NCBI GenBank assembly: GCA_003945285.1
Contig: AP019005.1
Location: 1,502,001 to 1,566,000 of the forward strand
Source of the DNA: Hydrogenimonas sp.
GTDB lineage: Bacteria; Campylobacterota; Campylobacteria; Campylobacterales; Hydrogenimonadaceae
Length of the DNA: 64,000 bases
Direction of reading: 5' to 3'
Shown: positions 63,397-64,000 of the stretch, in pieces
How positions within the stretch are numbered: position 1 is the first letter of the stretch
Layout: the number at the start of each line of letters is the position of its first letter
Program-made: the position numbers and the translations under genes
Notes under the pieces: generated by a model
Told to the model about the DNA's origin: nothing
What the model saw: the letters and a program-made list of their open reading frames with translations, nothing else
The model's database searches: none

Positions 63397-64000
63397 TTAA
63401 ACTGTCGATAAATCTTTTATCAGCATCTCCACTACACGGACAACGGTCTCTACGCTCCCCAGTTCCACTCTTTCACGTTCTGAGTGGGGGTCGAGAATCG
63501 TGGGTCCTACGGAGGCTATCTGCAGCCCTTCGAAGCGCTCGGCGAAAAGGGCACACTCGAGACCGGCATGGATTGCAGCGTATGATGCCTCCGGCTCCGC
63601 CTTTTTGTATATCTCCAATACCTTTTTCGAAAAGTCGTTCACTTCGGGGCTCCATGCCGGATATTTGCCCTCCGTCGTACACTCGAAGCCGAGCGCCTGC
63701 CAGCCGGCACAGCTCTGGGCAACCAGGCGTTCCAGGTCACGGTTCGACATGGCGCGTGCCGAAAGGACGATCTCTACCTCATCTTCGGTGATATCGACTC
63801 CGGCGAGGTTTATGCTGCTTTGCGGAAGCTCAAGATCGCTGTTCCACCCTCTTACACCGTGTGCGAAACCGAAAAGCGCCGCGGCCAGATTGCGGCCTTC
63901 GCGCAGGAGAGGGACACCGAGGGTATCCGCTCCGGAGATCCTTACATTTCGGTTCGACACGAGCGGCACGTGCCCCTCCGGCATCCAGACTTCGGCTTCG
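63397..64000 (-). CDS. pepD: Aminoacyl-histidine dipeptidase, C-terminal part
   Basis: The frame is open to the right edge, so the N-terminus lies outside the window; ~200 residues are visible. The segment SYAAIHAGLECALFAERFEGLQIASVGP and the ending DPHSERERVELGSVETVVRVVEML are characteristic of PepD/Xaa-His dipeptidases (peptidase family M20), with the metal-binding His and the C-terminal His-Ser-Glu-Arg. It should hydrolyse dipeptides such as carnosine-like Xaa-His in the cytoplasm. Confidence 0.88.
   Translation of the reverse strand, partial: EAEVWMPEGHVPLVSNRNVRISGADTLGVPLLREGRNLAAALFGFAHGVRGWNSDLELPQSSINLAGVDITEDEVEIVLSARAMSNRDLERLVAQSCAGWQALGFECTTEGKYPAWSPEVNDFSKKVLEIYKKAEPEASYAAIHAGLECALFAERFEGLQIASVGPTILDPHSERERVELGSVETVVRVVEMLIKDLSTV

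Overview
The window comes from a chromosome of moderate GC content and fits a Campylobacterota (Epsilonproteobacteria) member, possibly of the Hydrogenimonas or Sulfurovum kind. The inference rests on a PEB4-type PpiC chaperone next to a class II fructose-bisphosphate aldolase (an order also found in Campylobacter), an oadB/oadA/oadG decarboxylase cluster, and a short CinA without its molybdopterin-binding half. No 16S rRNA is present, so the genus is a guess.

Layout. (1) 1-9264 is core chromosome: ileS, a cinA-like gene, a gene-free hairpin-rich stretch, a Lys-Glu-Val-Asp tRNA operon behind a consensus sigma-70 promoter, a response regulator with a ribbon-helix-helix output convergent with a FIST-domain histidine kinase, hisD, and tRNA-Leu(CAG). 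(2) 9241-13032 is a very small integrative element in the tRNA-Leu gene, with exact 24-bp att repeats, a tyrosine integrase, an AlpA-like HTH protein, an HUH replication initiator, a possible ssDNA-binding protein and an RHH protein. (3) 13033-27407 is accessory island I: two paralogous TraD/VirD4-like ATPases without a secretion system, a DUF285-repeat protein, McrBC, a NusG-N-domain-only protein, a methyltransferase-fold protein, a dGTPase, a ClpP paralogue and several unknown genes. (4) 27754-52724 is accessory island II, a 25-kb rightward array: SNF2 helicase, frameshifted Eco57I-type adenine methylase, Mrr-like nuclease/NTPase, RecQ-phosphoribosyltransferase fusion, DprA-like protein, AbiEi/AbiEii, a 2070-residue DUF1998 (YprA-type) helicase and a RelE-like/UvrD-like fusion. 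(5) 52884-64000 is core chromosome again: AI-2E-type permease, oadB-oadA-oadG, a PLP deaminase, fba, ppiC, yebC, nth, a host-attachment-like gene and a truncated pepD.

The strongest new signal is regulatory. Five copies of a 15-bp palindrome, TCACA-N5-TGTGA, occur in island I, and in six promoter orientations a TAYMAT-like -10 box begins exactly 12 bases after the palindrome, with no separate -35 box. They head the ATPase, DUF285/McrBC, winged-helix, NusG-like/methyltransferase and ClpP transcription units. Island I therefore looks like one co-regulated functional unit and not a random pile of defence genes.

Island II resembles a DISARM-related array (SNF2 helicase plus adenine methylase plus DUF1998 helicase), with RecQ-PRTase/DprA and UvrD-like components and with two apparent cargo modules, a STAND-like nuclease gene and AbiE. 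The methylase reading frame is broken at a run of five T, and AT-rich patches lie in likely specificity domains of several restriction genes.
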